Shown here one piece after another: positions 26,598 to 36,307 of a stretch of DNA of 64,000 bases (position 1 is the first letter of the stretch; the number at the start of each line of letters is the position of its first letter). The notes beneath the pieces were generated by a model. The model worked only from the letters and a program-made list of their open reading frames with translations. It was not told the origin of the DNA and searched no databases. Position numbers and translations under genes: made by a program. The stretch spans positions 310,001 through 374,000 of the forward strand of contig NZ_JARBTK010000004.1 of the NCBI RefSeq assembly GCF_029240215.1, written 5' to 3'. Origin of the DNA: Chryseobacterium sp. (GTDB lineage: Bacteria > Bacteroidota > Bacteroidia > Flavobacteriales > Weeksellaceae).

Positions 26598-28247
26598 TTA
26601 TTTGTTGATCTCTGTATTTAATTTTACAGCATCCTGATAAGTAGGATCTAACTGTAAAGATTTAGCAACATAATCTTTTGCTTTTGCTACATCAGAATCT
26701 TTAGATAAATATGCAACCGCAAAGTAAGCATAAGCTAAAGTCTGCTTGTTAGCTTCTACTTCTGCAGGTTTTACTGTAGTGATATATTTTTCATAAGCAA
26801 TCTTTGCAGCATCGTTATTTGTAGCCTGCTGGTATGCATATCCTAAACTGTAGTACGCAGGAGCCCAGTCCGGTAAAAGCGTACTCATTTTCTGCCACGT
26901 TAAGATGGCACCGTTCCAGTTTTTAACATCCTGATAAGCTGTTGCCAATTTGTACAAAGCATCAGAATCCTGAGCATTTGCAGCAACCTGTTTTTTCAAT
27001 GCTTCAATTTGAGGATTAGTTGGTCCTGCATCTACAGCTGATTGAGAAGCTCCACCGCCAGCAATTTTTACAAGTTCCATATCCCACTTCATCGTTTCAT
27101 CTTTTGCCGCTTTAGCAATTGCTACTTTTTGCTGAGCTTCAGTCATTAAAGCTGTTTTTTTCGCAGCATCAGTTTCTGTTTTTGCCAAACCTGCAGCAAT
27201 AAGACCTTGCAAACCTTGATCTGCAGGCTGCACTCTCGATTTCTCGGCTTGAGAAACAAAAGTGTCCATGTTTTGTTTTGCTTCTGCATATTGTCCGTCT
27301 GCATAGTTTACATATGCTCTCAATTTGAATTTAATAGGATCATTAATTTTATCAAAAATCTTATCTAAAATCAATTTTGAGTTGGCATAATCTTCATTGG
27401 TAAAATACAATTTAGCAATCTCCAACTGAGTATAAGGATCTTCATCAGCATATTTTGTATAATTAATCAAATCCTGAGTTGCTTTTGCATTTTCCTGGTA
27501 TTTGATGTTATAAGCCGCTAACGCTTTGTACGCAGGCGCATATGTTGGATCTGTAGAAATTGCCTTCTCAATACTTGTTTTAGCTTGTTGCCATTGTTGA
27601 GCTGCCATCCAAAGTGTTCCGATTCTTGTATAAACCGAAGCTTTGTTTTTGGCTAAAGGTAAAGCTTTGTCGTACGCAGACATTGCATCACCAGGAATCC
27701 TCTTTAATCTGTAAGCATCTCCTAAAGTATAGTAATAATTTGCAGGAACTTCTTTCTTAGCTGCCCTTTCGATTGCTTTATTCAAAAACTGAATTGCTAA
27801 ATCAGGAGAGTTATTTTTTTCAAACAATGTCAAAGCTTCTGCTGCTCTGAAAAGAACTTCAGCATCTTTTTCTCTTGAATCTGTAACTATTTTCTGAATT
27901 TCAGCAATAGCACTTTTATCACCTTTACCTAATTTAACCGTAGCTAAACCAAGTTTATTTAAATAACTTTTGTTGTCTGCAGCAAGACCTTTATTAAAAT
28001 TTTCAGTTGCCTGAGCAAAGTCCGGCTCAGATTGTCTTAAATAAGTATTTCCTAAATAGAAATAATTTTCTGCTTTTGGCTCTTTAGCAATCATCTGAGT
28101 GAAATTGTTTTTTGCCTGAGCAAATTTATCACTGTCGATGCTGTTGATACCGTCTTGTAATGTTTGTGCAATCGTAAAATTGCTAAAAAATACAACCGCT
28201 GCTCCAAAAGCAATCTTCTTTACATTCATAATCATTATATCTTTCAT
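26598..28247 (-). CDS. Exported tetratricopeptide-repeat protein
   Basis: About 549 residues. The start is uncertain among three close Met codons; the shortest, MNVKKIAFGAAVVFFSNFTIAQ (28229), gives the neatest signal peptide. The mature protein is a row of TPR units, for example AENYFYLGNTYLRQSEPDFAQ, YYYTLGDAYRLKRIPGDA, APAYKALAAYN and PAYYSLGYAYQQATNNDAA (parts shown). A periplasmic scaffold role is likely. It follows the phosphate-binding-like lipoprotein and ExbB/TonB operon on the same strand. Confidence 0.87.
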   Translation of the reverse strand: MKDIMIMNVKKIAFGAAVVFFSNFTIAQTLQDGINSIDSDKFAQAKNNFTQMIAKEPKAENYFYLGNTYLRQSEPDFAQATENFNKGLAADNKSYLNKLGLATVKLGKGDKSAIAEIQKIVTDSREKDAEVLFRAAEALTLFEKNNSPDLAIQFLNKAIERAAKKEVPANYYYTLGDAYRLKRIPGDAMSAYDKALPLAKNKASVYTRIGTLWMAAQQWQQAKTSIEKAISTDPTYAPAYKALAAYNIKYQENAKATQDLINYTKYADEDPYTQLEIAKLYFTNEDYANSKLILDKIFDKINDPIKFKLRAYVNYADGQYAEAKQNMDTFVSQAEKSRVQPADQGLQGLIAAGLAKTETDAAKKTALMTEAQQKVAIAKAAKDETMKWDMELVKIAGGGASQSAVDAGPTNPQIEALKKQVAANAQDSDALYKLATAYQDVKNWNGAILTWQKMSTLLPDWAPAYYSLGYAYQQATNNDAAKIAYEKYITTVKPAEVEANKQTLAYAYFAVAYLSKDSDVAKAKDYVAKSLQLDPTYQDAVKLNTEINK

Positions 28248-28338
28248 TATATATTTTCTAAATTGAACTATTATCAACCCACAATTTTCAGACCAAAATA
28301 AACGAATTAAATTGGTAATCAGATGAATTTAATATTAT

Positions 28339-29208
28339 TTAACGCATCTGAACTTCTCGTCTGTAAATATTATACGGCTGTAAGCCCTCTTTTTGCACAA
28401 TTATTTGTCCTAACTGTGTGCATGAGTATCTTATAAAACCGCTGGCAATGTTAAAATTCCCTTCATTTGTTAAAAAGTATAACACTCTGGTAAAAGGATA
28501 TTTCATTTCGCGTAAACCTTCAAAATCTGGAGAATACAATTTTCCACCAGTCTCAACCGGAAGGATCTTGATGAACTCTCTCAATTTTTCCGCATTTTTA
28601 TCATAAGGTCTGCTGATTGTATTTAGGCCCACTACCCCTATTTTGTCCGGATATTTATTTAATTCCTCAATAACATTTGTACTTCCGGGAATAATAGAAT
28701 ATTTTAAATCCTTTGGAAGTTTTTTAAGTTTTTGTGCCACAAAATTTAAATTACTTGAATTTGCACCGTCATAGATAAAGTTTTTATCATCCGATTGCAT
28801 TCCCTGAGCAATTTCCTCCATCGTAATACTTGTTTTCGGAGAATTTTTAGGAACAACAAAAACTACAGCATCCGCTGCAAATTTTGCGGGTAAGAATTTA
28901 AGATCTGCCTGCTCCTCATAAGCTTTTACTTCTTCAGCAGAAAGTTCTTTTGACATTACAACAATTCTAGCCTTATCATTCAAAAGATCTAAGAAACCTA
29001 AATCTTCTTTTTTAGTAACTACTTTAATTTTAGTTTCAGGATAATTAATCATATATCCATCAGCCAATGCTTCAGTAACACTTTTGAAAGATTCATCCGT
29101 TAATATGGTCATATCTCCTTTGTGATAAGACGGGGATTTATCTTCTTTTTTTGAACAACTTACCGTGAGAACCAATAGTAAAAATATCAGTGATTTCAGA
29201 TTATTCAT
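28339..29208 (-). CDS. PstS-like substrate-binding lipoprotein
   Basis: About 289 residues. The start MNNLKSLIFLLLVLTVSC gives a lipoprotein signal (Cys about residue 18) and overlaps the stop of the upstream small membrane gene. The fold looks like a PBP-like domain of the phosphate-binding PstS family: MTILTDESFKSVTEALADGY, VFVVPKNSP, and GVVGLNTISRP. No pstCAB genes are nearby, so a transport role is not certain. In Bacteroidota such a gene commonly sits beside ExbB/ExbD/TonB and TPR genes. Confidence 0.85.
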   Translation of the reverse strand: MNNLKSLIFLLLVLTVSCSKKEDKSPSYHKGDMTILTDESFKSVTEALADGYMINYPETKIKVVTKKEDLGFLDLLNDKARIVVMSKELSAEEVKAYEEQADLKFLPAKFAADAVVFVVPKNSPKTSITMEEIAQGMQSDDKNFIYDGANSSNLNFVAQKLKKLPKDLKYSIIPGSTNVIEELNKYPDKIGVVGLNTISRPYDKNAEKLREFIKILPVETGGKLYSPDFEGLREMKYPFTRVLYFLTNEGNFNIASGFIRYSCTQLGQIIVQKEGLQPYNIYRREVQMR

Positions 29209-29398
29209 GATCATCGGTATTTCTAATTTTTGAAACGGCTCTCCATATTCTGAAAACACCATACAGCATTACCAATCCGCCAAGCGGATAAGCTACAGCA
29301 GGCTCTAAAAGTGTAAAGAAGAATTTGTAAATAATTATTACAATTCCGAGAACTATATAAAACAATCCTGTGACTAAGGATAACCAATTGAACATCAT
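29201..29398 (-). CDS. Small two-helix membrane protein
   Basis: A 65-residue protein with two hydrophobic helices (about residues 8-25 and 34-50) and a charged tail ending DDHE. The function is unknown. Its stop overlaps the start of the PstS-like gene by a few bases, so the two are probably translated together. It follows the tonB terminator. Confidence 0.75.
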   Translation of the reverse strand: MMFNWLSLVTGLFYIVLGIVIIIYKFFFTLLEPAVAYPLGGLVMLYGVFRIWRAVSKIRNTDDHE

Positions 29399-29421
29399 AT
29401 AACAAAAGTATTAAAAAAAAT

Positions 29422-29450
29422 AAAAAGAGAAGCAATTGCTTCTCTTTTTT
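29422..29450 (-). terminator. Terminator after tonB
   Basis: AAAAAGAGAAGC, AATT, GCTTCTCTTTTTT: a perfect palindrome with T/A runs, just after the tonB stop on the minus strand. Confidence 0.82.
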
Positions 29451-29470
29451 AATAGTATTTAAGATAAATA

Positions 29471-30313
29471 TTAACCTTCAAAATTCATTGATACCGGGAA
29501 TCTGAATCTGTAACGAACAGATTGACCGTTGATTTTTGCAGGAGTCCATTTATTTTTAATTGACTTAATGGTTCTAACCGCTTCAGAATTAAAGTCTGAA
29601 TTTTTACCATTAGCTTTTACATCGGTAATAGTTCCGTCTCTTTCAACCACGAAAGTAATTTCAGTTTTAACAGCTCCTTCATCACCGTTCATCGCTGAAC
29701 CGTCAAAGCTATTTTGAAATTTATTTCTGAAAGCATTGATTCCTCCAGGGAATTCTGCGGTCTGCTCAACCTCACTATACACCTGAGTGTCACTCACCTG
29801 AGGTTTAACTTCAGCTGTTGAAGCCTTAGTCCCTGTAGATGGTGGCGGTGGCGGTGGTGTGTAAGCAGGAGCTTTTACCCCTTCTTGAGCAACTAATCCA
29901 GTCTGAGTTTCTAATTGCTTAGAAATCGGCGGTGGTGGAGTCTCAATTTTAGGAGCTTTCACCGGTTCCGGAACTACGTTTTGAATTACCTCAATTTTTT
30001 CTTCCTCTTTTGGAGGAGGTGGTGGAGGTGGTTCTTCTTCTTTTGGCTCTTCTATAATTTTATCTTCCTGTAAAATCTCTACTAAATCTGCTTTCACCTG
30101 AACTTCGTCAGCCGCATTCATATTTTTAATAGTAAGATAGATAAAAGGAGATAAAGCAGCCACCAGGAATAATGATGTACCGATGATAAAAGACTTCGTC
30201 AGTAATCTAGGATACTGAGTTCTGATATCATACGCACCATAACTTTTATTTCTATTTTCAAATACAATCTCGTCTAACGAAAGATTTTGACTGTATACAT
30301 TTTCATCTGCCAT
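29471..30313 (-). CDS. tonB: TonB energy transducer
   Basis: TonB spans the periplasm and transmits ExbB/ExbD proton energy to outer-membrane TonB-dependent receptors. The 280 residues have a short cytosolic N-terminus, one membrane helix (about residues 38-60), a long Pro/Glu-rich spacer with PPPPPPP and PPPPPPST runs, and a C-terminal TonB domain (about 200-280) with EFPGGINAFRNKF and VERDGTITDVKANGK. It is the last gene of exbB-exbD-exbD-tonB. Confidence 0.95.
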   Translation of the reverse strand: MADENVYSQNLSLDEIVFENRNKSYGAYDIRTQYPRLLTKSFIIGTSLFLVAALSPFIYLTIKNMNAADEVQVKADLVEILQEDKIIEEPKEEEPPPPPPPKEEEKIEVIQNVVPEPVKAPKIETPPPPISKQLETQTGLVAQEGVKAPAYTPPPPPPSTGTKASTAEVKPQVSDTQVYSEVEQTAEFPGGINAFRNKFQNSFDGSAMNGDEGAVKTEITFVVERDGTITDVKANGKNSDFNSEAVRTIKSIKNKWTPAKINGQSVRYRFRFPVSMNFEG

Positions 30314-30337
30314 TGTAATTCAAATTTAATGGTTAAA

Positions 30338-30907
30338 TTACTTTGTTGCAGGAGCAGCACCAGCTGGATTTCCTACTTTTCTATCATAAATAGCTTTTTC
30401 CCAAGGCTTAAGATCAGTAACACCATACTGCTCACTTTTGGTAATAGCCATTTCGTCAAGAATATCTACAAAGTTCTTATACACTGCATCGTCAGTCGGT
30501 TTGATAATCACTGTAAATTTAGTTCTATCAGCCGCACTATTCTTTGCTTGCTCTATGATCTTTCTGATTCCTTCTCTATCAAAAGTAGTTTCGTTAAGAT
30601 TTTGATCAGTTAAAGATGTATTATCTTGCTGATGCCAAAAAATCTTATTGTCTTTACCTAATAATAATGAAATTGAATTTGAAAGTTTAATCTCAGTTGG
30701 AGGTGGTTTCGGAGTATTTTCTTTCGGTTTTGCCGGAAGACCCAAATCCATAACATTCGGTTTAGAGAATGTGGTTGTGAACATAAAGAAGGTAATCAAT
30801 AGAAAACCCAAGTCCACCATTGGAGTCATATCAACTCTGGTACTCTGTTTCTTGGAACGTACCTTGCCGCCTTTGGCGCCTTTTTCCTGTACTTGTACTT
30901 CTGCCAT
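30338..30907 (-). CDS. exbD: ExbD/TolR biopolymer transport protein (second copy)
   Basis: ExbD has one membrane helix and a periplasmic domain and forms the proton channel with ExbB. The 189 residues include the helix region RVDMTPMVDLGFLLITFFMF with the key Asp (about residue 32). It is 12 bases after the first exbD and 24 bases before tonB. A close paralogue at 50972 shares most of the first 60 residues. Confidence 0.95.
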   Translation of the reverse strand: MAEVQVQEKGAKGGKVRSKKQSTRVDMTPMVDLGFLLITFFMFTTTFSKPNVMDLGLPAKPKENTPKPPPTEIKLSNSISLLLGKDNKIFWHQQDNTSLTDQNLNETTFDREGIRKIIEQAKNSAADRTKFTVIIKPTDDAVYKNFVDILDEMAITKSEQYGVTDLKPWEKAIYDRKVGNPAGAAPATK

Positions 30908-30919
30908 TTCTAAATGATA

Positions 30920-31528
30920 TTATTCATTAGGTTTACCTTCTTGTGACGTTATCAACCAAAATTTAAGAAAATCGATATCTCTTAAACCCTCAAATAAACT
31001 TTTAACTTTAGGATACTCCGTCGTAACGTCACCTTTGATTGCTAACTTGTAATCAGGATTAACGCTTAAACTTTGCTCTACCCAGTCAACTAATTGTTTA
31101 TTAGTACTATCCATAGGAATCCCTGTAGGACTCTTAAAACTTTTCTGCGCATCTTCCGGCAAATCCAAATAGCTTTTCAGCTGGTTCATAGGAACCCCAA
31201 TTGCCTGAACTCTTTGAAATGCAGCTTTTTGCTTATTATCAAAAGCAACACCGTACTTTTGTCCCATTTTATCTAAAAGCTGTACTCTTTCTGATGCATT
31301 ATCCACAGGTTGGAAATAAAATTTTCCGTCCGGAGTGGCATTGATAGTCATTAAACTAGCATCAGGAAGTAATTTTTCTGAGATTGAAGATGGCGGTTTG
31401 ATCTGCTCCACGTCAGGTTTCTTAAACTGAGTGGTCAATATAAAGAACGTAAGTAGAAGGAATGCAACGTCACACATTGCCGTCATATCCGTAACTACCC
31501 CATGTCTTTTTGGTTTGACTCTCGCCAT
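30920..31528 (-). CDS. exbD: ExbD/TolR biopolymer transport protein (first copy)
   Basis: A 202-residue ExbD with a single helix near the N-terminus (DMTAMCDVAFLLLTFFILTT, Asp about residue 20) and a periplasmic domain that is longer than classical ExbD. Two different ExbD subunits side by side are typical of the Bacteroidota TonB operon. It sits between exbB and the second exbD. Confidence 0.95.
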   Translation of the reverse strand: MARVKPKRHGVVTDMTAMCDVAFLLLTFFILTTQFKKPDVEQIKPPSSISEKLLPDASLMTINATPDGKFYFQPVDNASERVQLLDKMGQKYGVAFDNKQKAAFQRVQAIGVPMNQLKSYLDLPEDAQKSFKSPTGIPMDSTNKQLVDWVEQSLSVNPDYKLAIKGDVTTEYPKVKSLFEGLRDIDFLKFWLITSQEGKPNE

Positions 31529-31588
31529 TATATTATTTATTTTTAATTAAACTTCTTTTTACAATGCAAATATCTTGCTACAAAATTC

Positions 31589-32452
31589 TTAGTTGAATTC
31601 TGCGAAAGACTGCTGGATGCTCATTGCGATCTCGTCGATCTTGTAAGTCAATCCATCAATTTTTGATGTAAAGAAGTTATAAAGCATAATCGCAATTGCA
31701 GAAGTACCAATACCTAAAGCTGTATTGATCAATGCTTCAGAGATACCTGTAGAAAGTGCAGCAGCATCAGGAGTACCACCTCCAGAACCTAATGCGAAGA
31801 ACGCCTTGATCATCCCGATTACTGTTCCAAGTAGTGCGATCAATGTTGCAACTGTACCTAGAGTAGAAAGAATCATCATGTTTTTCTCAAGCATTGGCAT
31901 CTCAAGAGTAGTAGCCTCTTCGATAGCTTTATTAAGAGCAACCATTTTTTGTTCTTTATTTAATGTAGTATCATTTGATAAAGCCTTGTAAGTTGTAAGA
32001 CCTTCTTTTACTACATTACCTACAGAACCTTCCTGTCTGTCACACTCTTCTAAAGCTTCATCAACTCTGTTTTGGTTTAGTAAGCTTCTTACTTTTACTA
32101 CGAAATTATCTAAGTTACCTTTTCCAGCAGCTTTGCTAAGAATAAAATATCTTTCGAAAGAGAAAACGATTACAGTGATCATGAAAGTAATCAAGATCGG
32201 TACGATAACCCCTCCTTTGTAGATAATTCCCAAAAACGACTCTGGGTGAATGTCTTTCCCTTCAACACTTGAAAAAGCAACAGAACCACTTCCTAGTTTA
32301 TCTGCATCTTTAAAATTTCCTGGGCTACCAAGAACGAATAAATAAATACAAATTCCTATAACTAATAGAATAGGAATAATTACAGCCGGATTAAGACCCC
32401 CTGCTTTTTTAGCAACTACTTGCTCATCATTTTTTGAAACATTCATTTCCAT
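31589..32452 (-). CDS. exbB: ExbB/TolQ/MotA family proton channel subunit
   Basis: A 287-residue membrane protein with an N-terminal helix (about residues 22-42), a helix around VPILITFMITVIVFSF and the two long conserved helices that form the proton path (TLGTVATLIALLGTVIGMI, about 197-215, and ISEALINTALGIGTSAIAIM, about 236-255). It is the first gene of exbB-exbD-exbD-tonB. Confidence 0.95.
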   Translation of the reverse strand: MEMNVSKNDEQVVAKKAGGLNPAVIIPILLVIGICIYLFVLGSPGNFKDADKLGSGSVAFSSVEGKDIHPESFLGIIYKGGVIVPILITFMITVIVFSFERYFILSKAAGKGNLDNFVVKVRSLLNQNRVDEALEECDRQEGSVGNVVKEGLTTYKALSNDTTLNKEQKMVALNKAIEEATTLEMPMLEKNMMILSTLGTVATLIALLGTVIGMIKAFFALGSGGGTPDAAALSTGISEALINTALGIGTSAIAIMLYNFFTSKIDGLTYKIDEIAMSIQQSFAEFN

Positions 32453-32501
32453 ATTTAACTAAATTATATTGTTTAAAAATTTTAAAGTTGTAAAATAAAG
32501 G

Positions 32502-32509
32502 CAAAATTA
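32502..32509 (-). promoter_or_regulatory. Putative -7 box of the exbB operon
   Basis: On the minus strand this is TAATTTTG, fitting TAnnTTTG, 50 bases before the exbB ATG. The remainder of 32453-32691 is AT-rich and shows no other feature. Confidence 0.4.
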
Positions 32510-32691
32510 CTTAAAATGCAATAGTCTTAAATAAACATTTTGTCTTTTTTTGATAACGAAAATTTAATACGATTCCGATATTGTAATTATATCTAAAAAT
32601 ATTACTGATTTTTATCATTAATTGAAAATACATTAAAAAATCAAAAACATTAAGGGCTTAATTTTTTGAAATTACCAATGTTAAATTTGTT

Positions 32692-35505
32692 TTAAATTAC
32701 AATGTTTACTATTTTTTTCGGCACTACAATAATCTTTTTAGGGGTTTTACCTTCCAAAATTTCCTTCATTTTTTCATTTTGAAGCACTAAAACTTCAACC
32801 TCTTGTGCCGAAAGTTGAGCAGAAAGAGAAATTTTAAACTTCATCTTACCATTTACACTTACCGGATAATTAATTTCGTCCTCAATTAAATATTCTTCGT
32901 TCAGTTCCGGGAACTTTTCAAATTCAATCGACCCGCTGTGACCAAGCAAATTCCATACCTCTTCACAGATGTGCGGAGCATACGGGGAAATAATAACGGC
33001 TAAAGGTTCTAAAATATTGCGTTTGTTGCATTTTATTTTCTGTAACTCGTTGACAGCGATCATAAATGAAGAAACTGACGTATTGAAAGAAAAATTTTCA
33101 ATATCATAAACAACCTTCTTTATTAAAGTATGTAAAATTTTATATTCAGCTTTTGTCGGCTCTTCTTCTGAAACTTCAAAAGCATCTTCGTTGAAGTATA
33201 AATTCCAGAATTTTTTCAGGAAGCCATAAACTCCGCTTAGTCCTTGCGTGTTCCAAGGTTTAGATTGCTCCAACGGACCTAAGAACATTTCGTATAATCT
33301 TAAACCGTCTGCGCCGTATTCTTCACAGATATCGTCAGGATTTACAACATTGTATTTAGACTTAGACATTTTTTCCACTTCACGACCTGTGATGTACTTT
33401 CCGTCTTCTAAAATAAATTCTGCGTCAGCGTAATCTGGTCTCCATGCTTTGAAAGCTTCAGTATCTAATTCATCAGATGTTCCTTTTAATAGAGATACAT
33501 CAACATGGATTGACTGAGTCTGATAATCTTTTGCTAAATTTTTAGAAACATATTGATTAGTCCCCCCGATTCTATACACAAACGCACTCATCCCCAAAAT
33601 CATCCCCTGATTGATCAACTTCTGGAAAGGCTCATCCTGATTAATATAACCTCTGTCTTTTAAGAACATATTCCAAAAACGAGAATATAATAAGTGACCG
33701 GTTGCGTGTTCGCTTCCACCAATATACAAATCTACCTGTCCCCAATAATCCGAAAGCTCTTTATTAGCAAAGACCTCATGATTTTTCGGATCCATATATC
33801 TTAAGAAGTACCATGAGCTTCCAGCCCAACCTGGCATTGTAGATAATTCTAAAGGAAAAACAGTTTTATCATCAATTAAATCTGTAGCAACCACTTTTTG
33901 GTTTGCTTCGTCCCAAGCAAAAGTTTTTGAATTTCCTAATGGCGGATCTCCGTCTTCTGTCGGTAAATATTTTTCAACTTCAGGAAGTTCTAACGGCAAT
34001 GCAGAAGTCGGCAACGTGTAAGGCATTCCATCCTTATAATAGATTGGAACTGGCTCTCCCCAATAACGCTGTCTTGAGAAAATCGCATCACGCTGTCTGT
34101 AATTTGTCGTTCCGTGACCGATTCCTTTTTTCTCAATCGCGTCTATAATTAATGCCTTTGCATTATTATAATTTAAGCCATTCAAGAAATCAGAATTTAC
34201 ACACACAGAATCTTTAGAATCAAAAGATTTTTCCTGAATATCTTCGTCAGTTTCTACAACTTTTTTAATTTCTAAATTAAATTTCTTTGCAAATCTGTGA
34301 TCACGCTCGTCATGTGCAGGAACAGCCATTACAGCTCCTGTTCCGTAACCCATCAAAACATAATCTGAAATATAGATCGGCATTTTTTCTCCGCTAAACG
34401 GATTGATCGCATAACTTCCCGTGAAAGCACCTGAAACGTTTTTCACGTCTGCCATTCTATCACGCTCAGTTTTCTTTGAAGTTTCTTCGATATAAGTATC
34501 AACCTCAACTTTTTGCTCAGCTGTAGTAATTGTTTCCACTAAAGGATTTTCGGGAGCTAAAACCATAAAAGTCGCTCCGAAAATTGTATCAGGTCTAGTT
34601 GTGAAAACCTCAACGATCTCATCATGATTTTCAACATTAAATCTAACCTGAGCTCCCTGAGATTTTCCGATCCAGTATTCCTGTGAATCTTTCAATGGTT
34701 GAGGCCAGTCTAAAGTTTTTAAACCTTGTAATAATCTTTCAGAATATGCAGAAATACGCATGCTCCACTGCATCATTTTTTTCTGATAAACAGGAAACCC
34801 CCCTCTTTCGGATTTTCCGTCTTTTACCTCATCATTCGCAAGAACTGTTCCTAAAGCCGGACACCAGTTTACAGTCGTTTCAGCTCTGTAGGCTAAACGA
34901 TAATTTAATAAAATATCTTCTTTATCAATCTCAGAAGCATTTTTCCATTCTTCTGCAGTGAAATTTAATTCATCGTTTTGATTGGCACTTAACTCTCCTG
35001 TTCCTTTTTCTTCAAAATGTCTGATCAAAGTTGAGATCGATTCTGCCTTGTCTGTATTTTTATTATACCAGGAATGGAACAATTCAATGAAAATCCATTG
35101 CGTCCATTTATAATAAGAAGCATCAGAAGTTCTCACTTCCCTGCTCCAGTCAAATGAAAAACCTATTTTTCTTAATTGTTCTTCGTATCTCGTAATGTTT
35201 TGCTCCGTTGTAATTGCCGGATGTTGCCCAGTCTGAATTGCATACTGTTCAGCAGGAAGTCCGAAGCTGTCGTAACCAACAGGATGGAGAACATTGAAAC
35301 CCTGATGTCTTTTATATCTCGCATAAATATCTGACGCAATATATCCAAGAGGATGACCTACGTGAAGCCCCGCTCCTGAAGGATATGGAAACATATCGAG
35401 AACATAAAATTTCGGTTTATCTGTTTTATCGGAAGTTTTGTAGGTTTGATTGTCTTCCCAATATTTCTGCCACTTTTTTTCTATCTGCTGATGATCGTAA
35501 AACAC
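32692..35505 (-). CDS. leuS: Leucine--tRNA ligase
   Basis: Class I synthetase that charges tRNA-Leu, 937 residues. The HIGH motif is HVGHPLGY (about residue 48). The editing domain has [17 protein letters not shown] [12 protein letters not shown] (about 306) and the KMSKS loop is [10 protein letters not shown] (about 710). The start is GTG, reading [16 protein letters not shown], and fits the family well. A TAAATTTG box lies about 66 bases upstream and the leader holds a phased heptad ladder like that of aspS. Confidence 0.97.
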   Translation of the reverse strand: MFYDHQQIEKKWQKYWEDNQTYKTSDKTDKPKFYVLDMFPYPSGAGLHVGHPLGYIASDIYARYKRHQGFNVLHPVGYDSFGLPAEQYAIQTGQHPAITTEQNITRYEEQLRKIGFSFDWSREVRTSDASYYKWTQWIFIELFHSWYNKNTDKAESISTLIRHFEEKGTGELSANQNDELNFTAEEWKNASEIDKEDILLNYRLAYRAETTVNWCPALGTVLANDEVKDGKSERGGFPVYQKKMMQWSMRISAYSERLLQGLKTLDWPQPLKDSQEYWIGKSQGAQVRFNVENHDEIVEVFTTRPDTIFGATFMVLAPENPLVETITTAEQKVEVDTYIEETSKKTERDRMADVKNVSGAFTGSYAINPFSGEKMPIYISDYVLMGYGTGAVMAVPAHDERDHRFAKKFNLEIKKVVETDEDIQEKSFDSKDSVCVNSDFLNGLNYNNAKALIIDAIEKKGIGHGTTNYRQRDAIFSRQRYWGEPVPIYYKDGMPYTLPTSALPLELPEVEKYLPTEDGDPPLGNSKTFAWDEANQKVVATDLIDDKTVFPLELSTMPGWAGSSWYFLRYMDPKNHEVFANKELSDYWGQVDLYIGGSEHATGHLLYSRFWNMFLKDRGYINQDEPFQKLINQGMILGMSAFVYRIGGTNQYVSKNLAKDYQTQSIHVDVSLLKGTSDELDTEAFKAWRPDYADAEFILEDGKYITGREVEKMSKSKYNVVNPDDICEEYGADGLRLYEMFLGPLEQSKPWNTQGLSGVYGFLKKFWNLYFNEDAFEVSEEEPTKAEYKILHTLIKKVVYDIENFSFNTSVSSFMIAVNELQKIKCNKRNILEPLAVIISPYAPHICEEVWNLLGHSGSIEFEKFPELNEEYLIEDEINYPVSVNGKMKFKISLSAQLSAQEVEVLVLQNEKMKEILEGKTPKKIIVVPKKIVNIVI

Positions 35506-35511
35506 TTTTTT

Positions 35512-35546
35512 ATAAGATATTAGATGTTAGATTTTAGACTTTAGAT
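35512..35546 (-). promoter_or_regulatory. leuS leader: five phased heptads
   Basis: On the minus strand the units read ATCTAAA, GTCTAAA, ATCTAAC, ATCTAAT, ATCTTAT, ending six bases before the GTG start. The aspS leader has the same period and near-identical units. Confidence 0.65.
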
Positions 35547-35570
35547 TTTTTAATTCTAAATCAAGATTCA

Positions 35571-35578
35571 CAAATTTA
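35571..35578 (-). promoter_or_regulatory. Putative -7 box of leuS
   Basis: On the minus strand this is TAAATTTG. It gives a leader of about 60 bases, most of which is the heptad ladder. Confidence 0.5.
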
Positions 35579-35632
35579 ATGATTTTAAAAGAATTGGAAA
35601 TTTAATTTTAATTAATTACAGCAATAATTCAT

Positions 35633-35659
35633 AAAAAAATCTCATCCGAAGATGAGATT
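35633..35659 (-). terminator. Terminator after the lipocalin-like gene
   Basis: ATCTCATC, CGAA loop, GATGAGAT, followed by a T run on the minus strand. Confidence 0.75.
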
Positions 35660-35687
35660 GATTGACTGTAATAAAAATTCTTAAATA

Positions 35688-36161
35688 TTATTGAGCAATT
35701 CTCTTAAAAGTACGTGTTGTGGTTTTGTACACAGTAGGATCGGTATCATCCACAAATTTGATATTCATCGTTTCAGCATTAAGATCAACAACCTGACCTT
35801 TTTCAGAAACTACAGTTCCCTGATATTTTATTTCGAAATTCTTATCAGATTTGGTATAAACGTAAGTGAAGTTACGTTGATTGATTGTTGTACAAGCCAA
35901 AGAACTACCCACTTCGTCTTTATCTGTTCTTTTCCCGGAAGCATTTTCATTAAAAACCCATGTAGATTGCTGTTGACAGGTAGTATAAGTAATTTCATCA
36001 GAAACCCCGACACCGTCAAGATCAACCTCAGTTCTCACTTCTGCTACCGGTTTCCAGGTTCCCACGATTGGAAACTCCTGCACAGTTTCGTCGTCATCGT
36101 TACATGCGGTAGTAGCTACCATTAATGATAAACCTGCAAACAATAATGCTAATTTCTTCAT
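35688..36161 (-). CDS. Lipocalin-like lipoprotein
   Basis: A 157-residue protein with a lipoprotein signal (MKKLALLFAGLSLMVATTAC, Cys about residue 20). It has an acidic linker (NDDDE) and a small beta-barrel with the lipocalin-like entry FPIVGTWKPVAEVRTEVD (about 30-47). Such domains are common in Bacteroidota as DUF4923/lipocalin-like families; the ligand is unknown. It is monocistronic. Confidence 0.8.
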   Translation of the reverse strand: MKKLALLFAGLSLMVATTACNDDDETVQEFPIVGTWKPVAEVRTEVDLDGVGVSDEITYTTCQQQSTWVFNENASGKRTDKDEVGSSLACTTINQRNFTYVYTKSDKNFEIKYQGTVVSEKGQVVDLNAETMNIKFVDDTDPTVYKTTTRTFKRIAQ

Positions 36162-36286
36162 AGATCAAATTTTTCAAGGCATAAAATTATGATTTTTTAT
36201 TAAAACTCCATCATTTTTTTTGAATTTTGGAATCATAATTTACATTTTTTCAAAAACAGCTCTTTTAAAGACCATTTTCAAAGCCT

Positions 36287-36294
36287 TATATTTG
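36287..36294 (+). promoter_or_regulatory. Putative -7 box of the GT2 gene
   Basis: TATATTTG, fitting TAnnTTTG, 13 bases before the ATG. Confidence 0.45.
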
Positions 36295-36307
36295 CAAAAA
36301 ATACTGA

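Noticed and set aside
29471..30313. Long Pro/Glu runs in TonB considered as a frame or assembly artefact
   Set aside because: Pro-rich spacers are normal in TonB, and the helix and C-terminal domain are intact on both sides.
35691..36125. Long open frame on the plus strand opposite the lipocalin-like gene
   Set aside because: It is antisense to a gene with a clear lipoprotein signal, and its own translation has no domain, signal or promoter.
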